A program made the position numbers and the translations under genes. A stretch of DNA of 52,149 bases from Bryobacterales bacterium (GTDB lineage Bacteria > Acidobacteriota > Terriglobia > Bryobacterales > Bryobacteraceae): the NCBI GenBank assembly GCA_020847315.1, contig JADLCF010000299.1, forward strand, positions 1-52,149. The letters run 5' to 3'. Position 1 is the first letter of the stretch; each line of letters opens with the position of its first letter. Below the pieces are notes generated by a model, which saw only the letters and a program-made list of their open reading frames with translations, was not told where the DNA came from and did no database searches. Of the stretch, positions 23,587 to 32,657 are shown in pieces.

Positions 23587-24954
23587 ATGCAAAGGCTCAA
23601 GAAATTCATTCCAGAGATTCGCCCGATGACGGCCCTCGCCGTGCCGGTCGTGATGGCCGAACTCGGGTGGATGGGGATGACCGTCGTGGACACGATGATG
23701 GTGGGCCGCCTGAGCGCGGAGGCGATCGGCGCTGTCAGCTTCGGGGCGCTCTTCGTGAACGTGTTCAGCTTCTTTTGCCTGGGCCTGCTGCTTGGTCTCG
23801 ATACGCTCATCAGCCAGGCCTTCGGCGCACGCAATTTTGATCGCTGCAACCATTGCCTGGTTCAAGGAGTTTGGATTGCGCTTGGCGTGACGCCGCTCGT
23901 TACCCTGCTTGTATTCGCCACCATTCCGCTTGCGCGGGAATGGGGCGTGGAGCCGCGCTTGCTCGCCGACTCCATCGCGTACCTGAAGACGCTGGTCTGG
24001 AGCATCCTGCCGCTCTTGCTCTATGTGGTCTTTCGCCGTTACTTGCAGAGCATGAACCATGCCGGCGTGGTGATGTTCGCGCTGGTCTCCGCCAACCTCG
24101 TGAATGTGCTGGTGAACTGGCTACTGATTTTCGGTAATTGGGGATTCCCGGCAATGGGCGTGGAAGGGGCTGGATGGGCAACCTTCTTTTCCCGTGTGTA
24201 CATGTTCGGCGTCTTGCTTCTGTTCGTGATTTACAAGGAACGCATCGAGCCCACGGGGTTGCTGCACGCGGCGCGCGGCATCGACGGCCCGCTCGTCCGC
24301 GCTCTGCTTGCGCTGGGCCTGCCGGTCGCGCTGCAACTCACCGCCGAATACGGCGTCTTCGCGATGGCTACCGCGCTCATCGCCCGCATCGATACGGTAT
24401 CGCTCGCGGCGCACCAGATCGTGCTGAATGTGGCCAGCGTCTGCTTCATGGTGCCGCTTGGGGTGAGTTCCGCGGGAGCGGTACGGGTGGGGCAGGCCGT
24501 GGGCCGCAAGGATGCAGAGGGCGCCGCGATTTCCGGCTGGACAGCCATCGCCCTTGGCGCCGCATTCATGACGTGCTCGAGCATCACGCTCTTCGCCGCG
24601 CCCGAGTTCACCCTGCGGATCTTCACCACGGATCGCAGTATTTTCGCGATCGGCGTGCCGCTGCTCTTTCTCGCGGCTGCGTTTCAATTCTTCGACGGCG
24701 TTCAAGTGACGGCTGGTGGCGTCTTGCGTGGGATTGGCGATACGCGCACGCCCATGTTCGCGAATCTGATTGGGCATTGGCTGCTGGGCCTGCCGGTGGG
24801 GGCGTTGCTCTGTTTCGGCCTGGGCTGGCAGAGCTTCGGTATCTGGGCGGGCCTCTCGATCGGTTTGATCTTTGTTTCCCTGATTCTTCTGCATGCGTGG
24901 CGCAAGGCCACGCGCCGTATGGATTCGGTGATTGAAGCGGCTCTTCGACACTAG
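23587..24954 (+). CDS. MATE-family multidrug efflux transporter
   Basis: A 455-residue protein with 12 predicted membrane helices in two homologous halves, the normal size for NorM/DinF-type MATE antiporters. It should expel cationic drugs or metabolites across the inner membrane with a sodium or proton gradient. GLDTLISQAFGAR in the first half and GSAGAVRVGQAVGRKDAEGA-type sequence in the second are the conserved loop motifs after helices 2 and 8. It follows the PlsC-like gene on the same strand. A 10-base direct repeat, GGCGCGCGAA, follows the stop (24954-24963 and 24971-24980). Confidence 0.92.
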   Translation: MQRLKKFIPEIRPMTALAVPVVMAELGWMGMTVVDTMMVGRLSAEAIGAVSFGALFVNVFSFFCLGLLLGLDTLISQAFGARNFDRCNHCLVQGVWIALGVTPLVTLLVFATIPLAREWGVEPRLLADSIAYLKTLVWSILPLLLYVVFRRYLQSMNHAGVVMFALVSANLVNVLVNWLLIFGNWGFPAMGVEGAGWATFFSRVYMFGVLLLFVIYKERIEPTGLLHAARGIDGPLVRALLALGLPVALQLTAEYGVFAMATALIARIDTVSLAAHQIVLNVASVCFMVPLGVSSAGAVRVGQAVGRKDAEGAAISGWTAIALGAAFMTCSSITLFAAPEFTLRIFTTDRSIFAIGVPLLFLAAAFQFFDGVQVTAGGVLRGIGDTRTPMFANLIGHWLLGLPVGALLCFGLGWQSFGIWAGLSIGLIFVSLILLHAWRKATRRMDSVIEAALRH

Positions 24955-24983
24955 GCGCGCGAAGCCACTGGGCGCGCGAACGG

Positions 24984-25424
24984 CTACGCTGGCTTGTGGC
25001 GCTTCTTGATCATCTTCAGTTCGTTCTTTTCTCCCGGCACCACGTGGTATTTCACCTCGTCCATGATGCGCTGGATCAAGCCCATTCCGAGCCCTCCCGA
25101 TGCGCGCTCCTTGATCAGCAGCCGCGGGTCCTTGCGTTCGATCATGTCGGGATCGAATCCTTTGCCTTGGTCGATCACATCGATGCGGATCTGCTCGTCG
25201 TCGATGGTGGCTCGCACGGTTACCTGTTTGCTCGCGTCGTGCCCGTAGGCGTGTTCAATCACGTTCGCGCTAGCCTCGTCCACGGCGACGGCCAGCAGGG
25301 CCGCTTCCTCGTCGCTGAGCGACACCCGTTTCGCGATCTCGTTCACGAACGACCGGATCATCGCCAGGTTCTCGTTCGACGACGGCACATGCAAGGTGAA
25401 GGATTGCTCGATGGATTCGGACAT
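24984..25424 (-). CDS. RsbW-like anti-sigma factor / serine kinase
   Basis: A 146-residue HATPase_c protein of the RsbW/SpoIIAB class. The N box VDEASANVIEHAY (Glu50, Asn54), G1 box VIDQGKGFDP (Asp85, Gly87) and G2 box GGLGMGLIQRIMD (110-122) are all intact, so it should bind ATP. Proteins of this class bind a sigma factor or other target and phosphorylate the serine of a STAS antagonist to escape inhibition. The STAS partner is encoded just upstream (2-base gap). It is the last gene of the five-gene minus-strand signalling operon. The bound target is not in the window. Confidence 0.9.
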   Translation of the reverse strand: MSESIEQSFTLHVPSSNENLAMIRSFVNEIAKRVSLSDEEAALLAVAVDEASANVIEHAYGHDASKQVTVRATIDDEQIRIDVIDQGKGFDPDMIERKDPRLLIKERASGGLGMGLIQRIMDEVKYHVVPGEKNELKMIKKRHKPA

Positions 25425-25426
25425 CG

Positions 25427-25804
25427 CTAATCGCCCTCCCCTTCCGCTGCGGGGCTCGCGTCAAAGCTGGCCACCGCATCCCCGGCGGCCGCGAAGATCT
25501 GAAAAATCTCGTCGAAGCCCAGAATGTCGAAAACCTGCCGCACCTTCGGGATCAGGCCGCCGATGCGGATATCGCCGCCATGCTCCCGCACCTCTTCAAT
25601 GAAGCTCATAAAAACGCCCAGCCCCGCCGAGGATATGTAGGTCAGCTCGCCGCCATCGACCGCGATATCGTAAGAGCCGGCGGCAATTCTGGCATGCAGC
25701 GCGGCTTCGAATATGGGGGCCGTGTGGGCATCGAGAAAGCCCTTCAGGCGGAAGACTCGCACTTCTCCGATCTGCTCTTCCCGAATTTGAAACGATTCCG
25801 GCAC
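25427..25804 (-). CDS. STAS-domain anti-sigma factor antagonist
   Basis: A 125-residue SpoIIAA/RsbV-like STAS protein. The start is set to GTG at 25804 because GAGGAG lies 7 bases upstream and the STAS fold starts there; the frame stays open to 25897 but that part is polar and overlaps the upstream gene. The phosphorylation site is YISSAGLG, with Ser59 as the likely target. The Asp usual before the two serines is Ile here. It has an extra acidic tail ending in EGEGD. When dephosphorylated by a PP2C partner it should bind and sequester the RsbW-like kinase encoded next to it. Confidence 0.88.
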   Translation of the reverse strand: MPESFQIREEQIGEVRVFRLKGFLDAHTAPIFEAALHARIAAGSYDIAVDGGELTYISSAGLGVFMSFIEEVREHGGDIRIGGLIPKVRQVFDILGFDEIFQIFAAAGDAVASFDASPAAEGEGD

Positions 25805-25869
25805 GTGTGTTCTCCTCTTCGTCGCTCGTGTCTGTACTTTCGTAACTTCGTCTTCGCCGTGGCGGTCCG

Positions 25870-28338
25870 CTAATTGCCGGAACCCGCCGTATCCCAATCC
25901 GGCCGCATCCCGATTCGTTCATCCATGCTCGCATCCCTGGCCTTGAGCACAAGCATTGTGATGTCGTCGTGGACTTCCGCCCCCAACTGGAAGCGGAGGA
26001 TCTCTTCCATCACCCGGTCTCTGATCTCGATGGCCGTGGATGCCCGCGCGGCTGCCACGACGTTCGCGAAACGCGCTTCCCCGAACTCTTCCCGCCGCGG
26101 ATTCATCGCCTCCGTCACTCCATCCGAGTAGAGCACCGCCACATCGCCGGGCTGCATTCTTACCGTGGCTGCGGTGAGCTTCTGACGGAAAAAGGTGGAG
26201 GGCGTCAATCCGAGCCCCATGCCCTGCGATTCCACGAAGCGCGCCTCGCCGGACGCTTCGACAAGCAGCATCGGCAGGTGTCCCGCCCGCAATACTTCCA
26301 CGTTTCTCGAAGCGGAGTCGATGGCCGCGAGAGACATGGTGACGAAGTACCGCCTCCGCATCACTTCGTACAATCGCTGGTTGAGAACCGTGGCAATTTC
26401 CATCAGGTCTCCGCGATCGAGCCGCAGCGCATTCAGCAGCCCCTTGGTGAGCGTCATATAGAGCGCCGCCGAAACGCCTTTTCCGGAGACGTCGGCCACG
26501 CAGCAGGTCCAGCGGCCGTCGTGCAGGCGCAGGTAATCGTAGAGATCGCCGCCCACGTGCAGCGCGGGTTTGCAGATCGCCGAGATTTCGAAACCCTCCA
26601 CATACGGCGGCTGGCTCGGGAGTATCCGCTCCTGCGCCTGCTGCGCCAGCGCGAAATCGCCGAGCATTTGCTCGCGCTGCGAGAGCACCGCGCGCTGCCG
26701 CTCGCGTTCAAACAACGCCAGTTCCTCATCGGAAAGCTGCTGTTCTTCTTCCCGCGCCGGGTTCCGCATATCCAGCACGAAGGCGATCGCCACCACCAAG
26801 GATGCCGCGGTGAGAAACGCGATGCCCCAAGTCTGCATCGTCACGTCGCCCAAGACCGTCAGAAAAAGCGCCCGGCTGAGCGGAATCGCCAGGATGCCGC
26901 CCAGCACGGATGCCAGAACCCCAAAGCGCACATAGACGTAAACCATCAGCGCGCCGGAGCACATCGCAGCCAACGCCACCGCATGCCATGGGAAATCCGC
27001 CACCCGGAACGTGCCTGCCGCTGCCGCTCCAAGCAGCACGGCGAGGATGCCGCGCAGGAGCCGTGACTTCACGTAGACTTTCAAGACCGGGAAGCAGAAC
27101 GTGAATACGAACAGCACCGCAAGGGAGCTTTGGGAGGCCAGGCTGCCTCCGAAGGGAATGTTCAACCCCAGGGTCTGGCGCGTCGCGCTATCGAACAGAA
27201 CACCGGATATCCAGCTCAACGCAAGATACGGGGCGGACACCCATATCGCGGCCACCAGACCCGCGGTCCACATCGCCCGCGCCACGGATGCTTTCGCCCA
27301 ATCCAGCTTCAGGAAGTCTTCGACGCCAAGCCAGCGCCGAAAATCCGATGCATCGCGGGCGGAGCGGCCGGCGGAAATCACTACCGTTGCGATTGCGCCG
27401 CTGAGCAGGTGGATCATCAGAAAATTGAACGCCCGCGCCGGATGCGAGTACCAGTCCGGGGGCAGAGCGCGCAATCCAGCCCCAGTCAGGAAGCCGGCCA
27501 GGAGAAAAACTCCCACCACGATGGCCGTTCTCAGAACAAAGCTCCAGGGTAGCCGCCCGCGAAACAGATTCAGCACGGTCAACACGAACGCCCAAACGAA
27601 GCCCGAAAGGCCGATTGCGACGGCGGCGATGGCGCCGTAGGTCACGGTGTTCTCGTAGCTGCTCGTTTGGGCGCGCAAGTTTTCCAGGATCTGCGGCGCC
27701 AGATCAAAGCGCCGCACGGCGCCGTCGCGCACGTGAATCGTAAGCTTCCAGGCGACCATTGCCGCGGGCCCCGGCTTGCTCGTCCACTCAAATACGATGT
27801 CCCGCCCATCCACAACGGCGTCCGCGGTGAGTTGAAAGCCTAGATCCGCGGTGAGGGTCGCGATCGCGAAGCGCCACTGAGATCGAAATGCATCGAATGC
27901 GATGGCGCGCGCTTCCTCCACTTCCCGCGCATCCGGTTCCCAAGCGTTCACGGGCGCCTGCGCCTCATCGCGCAACCCGAGGAAGAATCGAAGCGGCGTG
28001 CCTCTTGAATCGAGAGTCACCCGGCACATCTGCCGGTCCGGACCGTCGAAGGTGAAGGTGACTGCGTAGGGGCTGCGCAAGAGCCACTCCGGGCTGACCA
28101 GGTTACGTTCCGTGGCGAGGCGCAGGGCGCTATCCCGCTCACTCGTGGTAGATGCGGCCCATCCCTCGACGCCGGCGCCGAAATCCGCCGCCACTCTTCG
28201 AGCCGTTGACTCATAGAACGATTCCGACGGGATCGGCCCATAGCGGGCGAGCGGCTCCAGCAGATCCGCGCGCGAAACCACATAGCTCAAGCCGGCGGCG
28301 GCCAGGGCGAAGAGGAGCAGCCATTCGATCTTCTTCAC
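25870..28338 (-). CDS. Membrane SpoIIE-type PP2C phosphatase
   Basis: An 822-residue protein: one N-terminal helix (about 7-23), an extracytoplasmic sensor region (about 25-220), about nine membrane helices (about 225-520), a short helical linker rich in Glu/Arg/Gln, and a SpoIIE/RsbU PP2C domain (about 575-805). All phosphatase metal ligands are present: GGDLYD (596-601), Asp616 in VADVSGKG, Asp739 in LYSDGVTEA, and Asp791-Asp792 in HDDITM. It should dephosphorylate the adjacent STAS protein in response to an envelope signal. It overlaps the paralogous upstream gene by 4 bases. Confidence 0.9.
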   Translation of the reverse strand: MKKIEWLLLFALAAAGLSYVVSRADLLEPLARYGPIPSESFYESTARRVAADFGAGVEGWAASTTSERDSALRLATERNLVSPEWLLRSPYAVTFTFDGPDRQMCRVTLDSRGTPLRFFLGLRDEAQAPVNAWEPDAREVEEARAIAFDAFRSQWRFAIATLTADLGFQLTADAVVDGRDIVFEWTSKPGPAAMVAWKLTIHVRDGAVRRFDLAPQILENLRAQTSSYENTVTYGAIAAVAIGLSGFVWAFVLTVLNLFRGRLPWSFVLRTAIVVGVFLLAGFLTGAGLRALPPDWYSHPARAFNFLMIHLLSGAIATVVISAGRSARDASDFRRWLGVEDFLKLDWAKASVARAMWTAGLVAAIWVSAPYLALSWISGVLFDSATRQTLGLNIPFGGSLASQSSLAVLFVFTFCFPVLKVYVKSRLLRGILAVLLGAAAAGTFRVADFPWHAVALAAMCSGALMVYVYVRFGVLASVLGGILAIPLSRALFLTVLGDVTMQTWGIAFLTAASLVVAIAFVLDMRNPAREEEQQLSDEELALFERERQRAVLSQREQMLGDFALAQQAQERILPSQPPYVEGFEISAICKPALHVGGDLYDYLRLHDGRWTCCVADVSGKGVSAALYMTLTKGLLNALRLDRGDLMEIATVLNQRLYEVMRRRYFVTMSLAAIDSASRNVEVLRAGHLPMLLVEASGEARFVESQGMGLGLTPSTFFRQKLTAATVRMQPGDVAVLYSDGVTEAMNPRREEFGEARFANVVAAARASTAIEIRDRVMEEILRFQLGAEVHDDITMLVLKARDASMDERIGMRPDWDTAGSGN

Positions 28339-30830
28339 GCCGCGCGCTCCATGGAACCGGATTCCGTGCTTACGGTATGCACCACCATGAGGGTGCGGTC
28401 CTGCTCACCGATCGGAGTCTGCCAGCCGGCTCTGCCTCCCATTGCCGCATGCGCCAGTTCAAGCAGGGTGGCGCCGGCATCGCTTTTCACGAGGTGCTTC
28501 CACTCCTTGCGGAGCCACTCGCGGAAATCACCAATGCCCGCCCGCACGAGGCTTCTTTCAAAACCGGAACTAAAGAGAAGGATGGAGGCGCCCTCCGGCA
28601 GACGGATCAGCCCGTGTCTCAACATCAGGCGGCGTTCGCCCATCCGCCGCATGCTGCCCATCTCCGCCGTTGAACCCTCCCTCACCGATACGCCGCCCTC
28701 CTCGGCCGGTTTGATCGAGATCAGCCCCGGGAAATTCTCGGTACGCGAATACGCCGCCGTGTTCTGCTCTCCATCGAGAATCACGAAGCACAGGTCCGGA
28801 AACGCATCCCCCTCCTGCAGGAGCGTGGAGAGGTTCTCCAACAGGTCCGCCAGCAACTCCCGCGCGGACCGGGCGGAGTTCACGCGCTCGAGCAGAAACC
28901 CCTTCGTGTAGGCGATCACCATCGCATCCAGCAATCCGCGCCCGGCGCCGCTGATCATCAGGACGCCGAGCGAGCGCTGCCCCAGTGGGAAGCAATCGTA
29001 ATAATCTCCGCTCACCGTCCGGGCGGGCCGGCAGACCGCCGCCAACGAAAATCCTTCCACTTGCGGCAATGCCGTGAGCGTGAGTTGGGCTTGCGCCACC
29101 GCCGCCACGGAGAGCTGCGCGCTCAAGCTCTGTCGTTCAGCCAATGCCCGAGCGTAAGAAGGGCGCACCTCTTCGTCGGTGTATTCCCTTCCGTAGCGCA
29201 GCAGAACCAGGCTAGCCACAAGCGTGGTCAGTGCCACCGCGTGTATGAAATTCACCGTGGTCTCCGGGATGGTCGTGAGCATCTGCACATCGGTCAGCGC
29301 CACCAAATACCCCGCCAGAACGCGGCACATGAATGCCGTCATCACGTCGAAATAGCGCACCAGGGCCAGCATGAAAAAGGCTTCGGTCCCAAGCGTCAGG
29401 GCTGCGCCGGGAAGCGTGACGAACCCGCCGTGAAGCAGAAAGAGATTCACCAGCATGATCGCGAGCAGGAATACCCATGCCGCGTCTCGCAAGCGCCGCA
29501 TGCGGCCGACAATGCTCAGCGGGATCAGCAGCCCGAAAAGCAGCATGAATCCGACACTCAACGGGAGCAGCAGAAATACCATTCCCGCCGGTGATTGCGC
29601 GTGCGCGATCCGGTAGACGAACAGTAGCGAAGCTGGTTCTTCGAGCCCCCCTTCGAAGGCAAGATTCGTCACCACTTGCAGAAAGAAGAGCCATGCGGCC
29701 GCCACGAAGCCAATCACGAACGTTCTGGCGACCGTGCGGGAGAATACCCGGCCCGTCAGCAGCGCATCGAACGAAGTCATCGATCCTTTGAACAGCTCCC
29801 GAACATCTCCTTCGCAAGAGGAGTAGCTTACCCCGGCCAGCAAGGCGGCCGCGACGAGGAACAGGATCACAAACGCGGATGCAGCCTGCGGCGCCCGCTC
29901 CCCAACGCTGTGGCCGAAGACGATCCCCTGGTCTCCCGTAAGGTAAATCAACCCCGCGATTGCCAACAGGTAGAGCGCCACCACCACGGCTCGCTTGTGG
30001 GAAATCTCCTTGTCGATGGAGCGCTGAATGTAGCGGATGAGCATATAGACGATCAAGGCAACGATATAGAGCGGCGCGAAGCCGGCAAGCGTCCGGTAGA
30101 GCGTCGCAACCAGTCCCTCGCGTTCCAGGAAGGCCTCAGCCACATCGGCTTGAATGGATTGCGAGAAGACGGCATCGCCTGCAACGCCGAAGCGCAGCTT
30201 GAAGGAAAGCTCGGGAAGCTCAAGATGGACGGCCGTCCATTCCACGCGGTAAAACCGCCGGCCCTGGGCGTCGGTCTGCTCATAGACGCGGGCCTCTGAA
30301 ATTTGGTAATCCGCGGGAGAGATTGCCCGGTCCATCTGCGCGCGCGCGCCGGCCACCGCGGCTTGCCGGTCTCCCAACCGCTCTCCGTACTCATCCAGCA
30401 GGGATGGGAACCGGTAGCCCGTCACCTTCCCGTGCGGAGAAATGGTTACCTCCGCCGTCTCCTCCCCCTCGTCTTCGGTCTGAACGCGAATACTGGCCGG
30501 GGAGGCCGGGAAGCTTTGGATAGGGGGGACGAATTTTCCCACTCCCAAGCTGCGATGCACATAGTCCAGAAATGGCCGGTTCTCCTCGAATTGCAGTTTC
30601 CAGCCGCCCGCGACCGTCGCCATTCCCCGTTGGGCCAGGAAGTCCCGCGCAATGGCGATACATCGCGCGCGGCTTGTTTCGATGGAGAATTCCCGGATCT
30701 GGTAAAGATCGAGCTTCCAGCGGATGCCGAGCGCCAGAATCAACGGCGTCAACATCAGCAAGCCCAGCAGGGCCGACCGGCCGGCCCAATGGCGCCAGAC
30801 TGCATTCAGGGTTTCCCGCGGAAGCTCCAT
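28335..30830 (-). CDS. Membrane SpoIIE-type pseudophosphatase
   Basis: An 831-residue paralogue of the downstream 822-residue protein with the same plan: N-terminal helix (about 20-38), extracytoplasmic domain (about 40-235), a block of membrane helices (about 240-560) and a C-terminal PP2C-fold domain (about 585-815). The metal ligands are degraded. SGDYYD (607-612) keeps its Asp, but VADVSGKG is replaced by MISGAGRG (Ser627 for Asp), YSDGVTEA by FSSGFERS (Ser755 for Asp), and HDD by EQD (Gln810). The frame is full length without damage, so the loss looks selected rather than decay. Likely a catalytically dead sensor, decoy or heterodimer partner. Confidence 0.85.
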   Translation of the reverse strand: MELPRETLNAVWRHWAGRSALLGLLMLTPLILALGIRWKLDLYQIREFSIETSRARCIAIARDFLAQRGMATVAGGWKLQFEENRPFLDYVHRSLGVGKFVPPIQSFPASPASIRVQTEDEGEETAEVTISPHGKVTGYRFPSLLDEYGERLGDRQAAVAGARAQMDRAISPADYQISEARVYEQTDAQGRRFYRVEWTAVHLELPELSFKLRFGVAGDAVFSQSIQADVAEAFLEREGLVATLYRTLAGFAPLYIVALIVYMLIRYIQRSIDKEISHKRAVVVALYLLAIAGLIYLTGDQGIVFGHSVGERAPQAASAFVILFLVAAALLAGVSYSSCEGDVRELFKGSMTSFDALLTGRVFSRTVARTFVIGFVAAAWLFFLQVVTNLAFEGGLEEPASLLFVYRIAHAQSPAGMVFLLLPLSVGFMLLFGLLIPLSIVGRMRRLRDAAWVFLLAIMLVNLFLLHGGFVTLPGAALTLGTEAFFMLALVRYFDVMTAFMCRVLAGYLVALTDVQMLTTIPETTVNFIHAVALTTLVASLVLLRYGREYTDEEVRPSYARALAERQSLSAQLSVAAVAQAQLTLTALPQVEGFSLAAVCRPARTVSGDYYDCFPLGQRSLGVLMISGAGRGLLDAMVIAYTKGFLLERVNSARSARELLADLLENLSTLLQEGDAFPDLCFVILDGEQNTAAYSRTENFPGLISIKPAEEGGVSVREGSTAEMGSMRRMGERRLMLRHGLIRLPEGASILLFSSGFERSLVRAGIGDFREWLRKEWKHLVKSDAGATLLELAHAAMGGRAGWQTPIGEQDRTLMVVHTVSTESGSMERAA

Positions 30831-30882
30831 ACTCGCTTGATGTCCCGGCCCGGCTCGCCGCCATGCGAAGCGCGTGCCGCCT

Positions 30883-32535
30883 CTACGGCTTGCGTTTCAG
30901 CACCATGAGCGTGATGTCGTCATGTTGTGGCGCGTCCCCCACATGATACTCGATGGCCTGAAAAATTCCTTCGAGAATCGTCTCGGCGCTTTCTTCGCGA
31001 AGACGCTTCATCACCTCGCCAAGCCGCTCCACGCCGAACTCCTCGTCATGGAGGTTCAACGCCTCCGAAACGCCATCGGTGTAGATGGCCAGCGTATCTC
31101 CCGGCAGCAGTTCCACGGCGGCTTGCTTCTGTGTGGGGTAGGGCATCATGCCCAACGCCAGGCCGGGCGCATCGAGGCGTTCCATCCCGCCGCTCTCGCG
31201 CTGCAGAAGCGGATTATTGTGGCCGCAATTGACGAAATCCGCCCGGCCGGTTTCCGGATCGAGCAGCAGGAGAAATGCGGTCGCGAAGCGATTGGACGGA
31301 GTGTTCGCATGCAGCAGTTGGTTGGCTTCCCGCGCTACCGCCTCGAGTGTCGGCTCATGATCCAGCAAGGCGCGCAGCGTGGCCTGAATGTTACTCATCA
31401 GGATGGCGGAGCCCATTCCCTTGCCGGCCACGTCCGCCACCAGATAAAGGATGCGCCGGGAAGATTCTCGCCTCAAGCGCATCCCGTCGAAGTAATCGCC
31501 CCCCACCTGCCGCGCCTGCCGGTTACGGGCCGCCACTTCCCATCCGGCTTCCACCGGCATCGCTTTCGGGAACAAGTCCTTTTGGATGCTCGCGGCCAGC
31601 TCGAGTTCCTTCTCGATCTCGCGCGCGACAAGCGCTTCCTTGAGGAACCATGCATTTTCGAGCGAACCCGCCGCCCGGCTGGCCATGGTGAGGCCAAACT
31701 CGAGATCCTCGCGCTTGTAACGCTTCTTGTTCAAGCGGAGCCCGCACAAGATCAGCCCGATCATGCGCTCACTCGAGCGGAGCGGGATCAACATGGAACC
31801 GGGAGGAATCCCGAGCCCGCGCAACCATTCCAGTTCGTCGCCCGCGCCCAGCAGCGTAGCTTCGCTCAAGTCCCGATAACGGCCTGAGAGCGCTTCCATT
31901 TGCGCGAAGGTGAATCCGCGCGCGCGGAAGACGTGGTCCTGGCCTTCGCGCCAGGCGTGCACGGCGTAGCGAGAGATCGCCCAGCGGCCGGCGAACGTGA
32001 GCGCCAGCATTTGAACCACTTCCTCGGCATCGAGGGTGGAAGTGAGGCCGCGCCCGAAATCGAGCAGCGCGCGCAACTCCTGAAGCCGCTGGTTCATCCG
32101 CTCGTTCAGCCGCTTCGATTCCTCATGCGCCATGGCGTTCGCGATCGCCGTCGCCCCGAACCCCAGCAGAATCCGTAATCCGGGCAATTCATTGAGTTCA
32201 AAATTCGGCGCGGCGACCGGACCCAGCGCGATAAGGCCGGTCCTCTCACTGTTCGTTCCGATCGGCAGGATGGTTGCGAGACCTTGTTCGCGGAGAGAGA
32301 TTTCCGTCACCCGGGTCCCGGTCTTCAATTCCGTCGCACCGCGCGCAACCAACACTTCGAGGTGGCCCGAGGGCGCGCGCGTGGCGGCGATTCCCTTCGT
32401 GGAACGCGCGCGCGCCATGGCGACCCGCAACAGATGTTGCAGGATCTCCTGCGCGGAGAGGGTGGCATTCAGCAATTCCACACTCTCGAGCAGATCTTCG
32501 AGTTGCAGCTTATCGAGCGTGGGATTCGCGGACAT
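30883..32535 (-). CDS. Cytoplasmic GAF-PP2C (RsbU-like) phosphatase
   Basis: A 550-residue soluble protein and the first gene of the signalling operon. It has an N-terminal dimer-type helix, two GAF-like sensor regions (about 25-150 and 165-305), a helical linker (about 305-335) and a PP2C domain (about 335-550). Metal ligands are complete: GGDYFD (345-350), Asp368 in VADVAGKG, Asp487 in IYTDGVSEA, Asp539-Asp540 in HDDITL. It should reverse phosphorylation of a STAS antagonist upon binding a small ligand or responding to an intracellular cue. It lies 52 bases upstream of the pseudophosphatase gene. Confidence 0.9.
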   Translation of the reverse strand: MSANPTLDKLQLEDLLESVELLNATLSAQEILQHLLRVAMARARSTKGIAATRAPSGHLEVLVARGATELKTGTRVTEISLREQGLATILPIGTNSERTGLIALGPVAAPNFELNELPGLRILLGFGATAIANAMAHEESKRLNERMNQRLQELRALLDFGRGLTSTLDAEEVVQMLALTFAGRWAISRYAVHAWREGQDHVFRARGFTFAQMEALSGRYRDLSEATLLGAGDELEWLRGLGIPPGSMLIPLRSSERMIGLILCGLRLNKKRYKREDLEFGLTMASRAAGSLENAWFLKEALVAREIEKELELAASIQKDLFPKAMPVEAGWEVAARNRQARQVGGDYFDGMRLRRESSRRILYLVADVAGKGMGSAILMSNIQATLRALLDHEPTLEAVAREANQLLHANTPSNRFATAFLLLLDPETGRADFVNCGHNNPLLQRESGGMERLDAPGLALGMMPYPTQKQAAVELLPGDTLAIYTDGVSEALNLHDEEFGVERLGEVMKRLREESAETILEGIFQAIEYHVGDAPQHDDITLMVLKRKP

Positions 32536-32657
32536 CGATCGTTTCCAAAGCGCGCACTGCCGCCGTTGCCCCTGAATCTTCCATTTTCGCCGATTCCCGC
32601 ATCGGTCCGGCGCGCATCCCGCGAAGCCTGACCACCGGTTCAGCGAAGATAGAATCT

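Noticed and set aside
24954-24980. Direct repeat GGCGCGCGAA between the MATE and RsbW-like genes
   Set aside because: Two short GC-rich copies between convergent genes are easily due to chance in this base composition; no further support.
25969-27066. Open plus-strand frame of 365 codons opposite a phosphatase gene
   Set aside because: Arg/His/Gln-rich shadow of the minus-strand PP2C gene with no recognisable fold.
32274-32657. N-terminal extension of the alpha/beta hydrolase
   Set aside because: The added 128 residues are Arg/Pro/Ser-rich, lie antisense to the divergent phosphatase gene and precede the membrane helix expected at the N-terminus.
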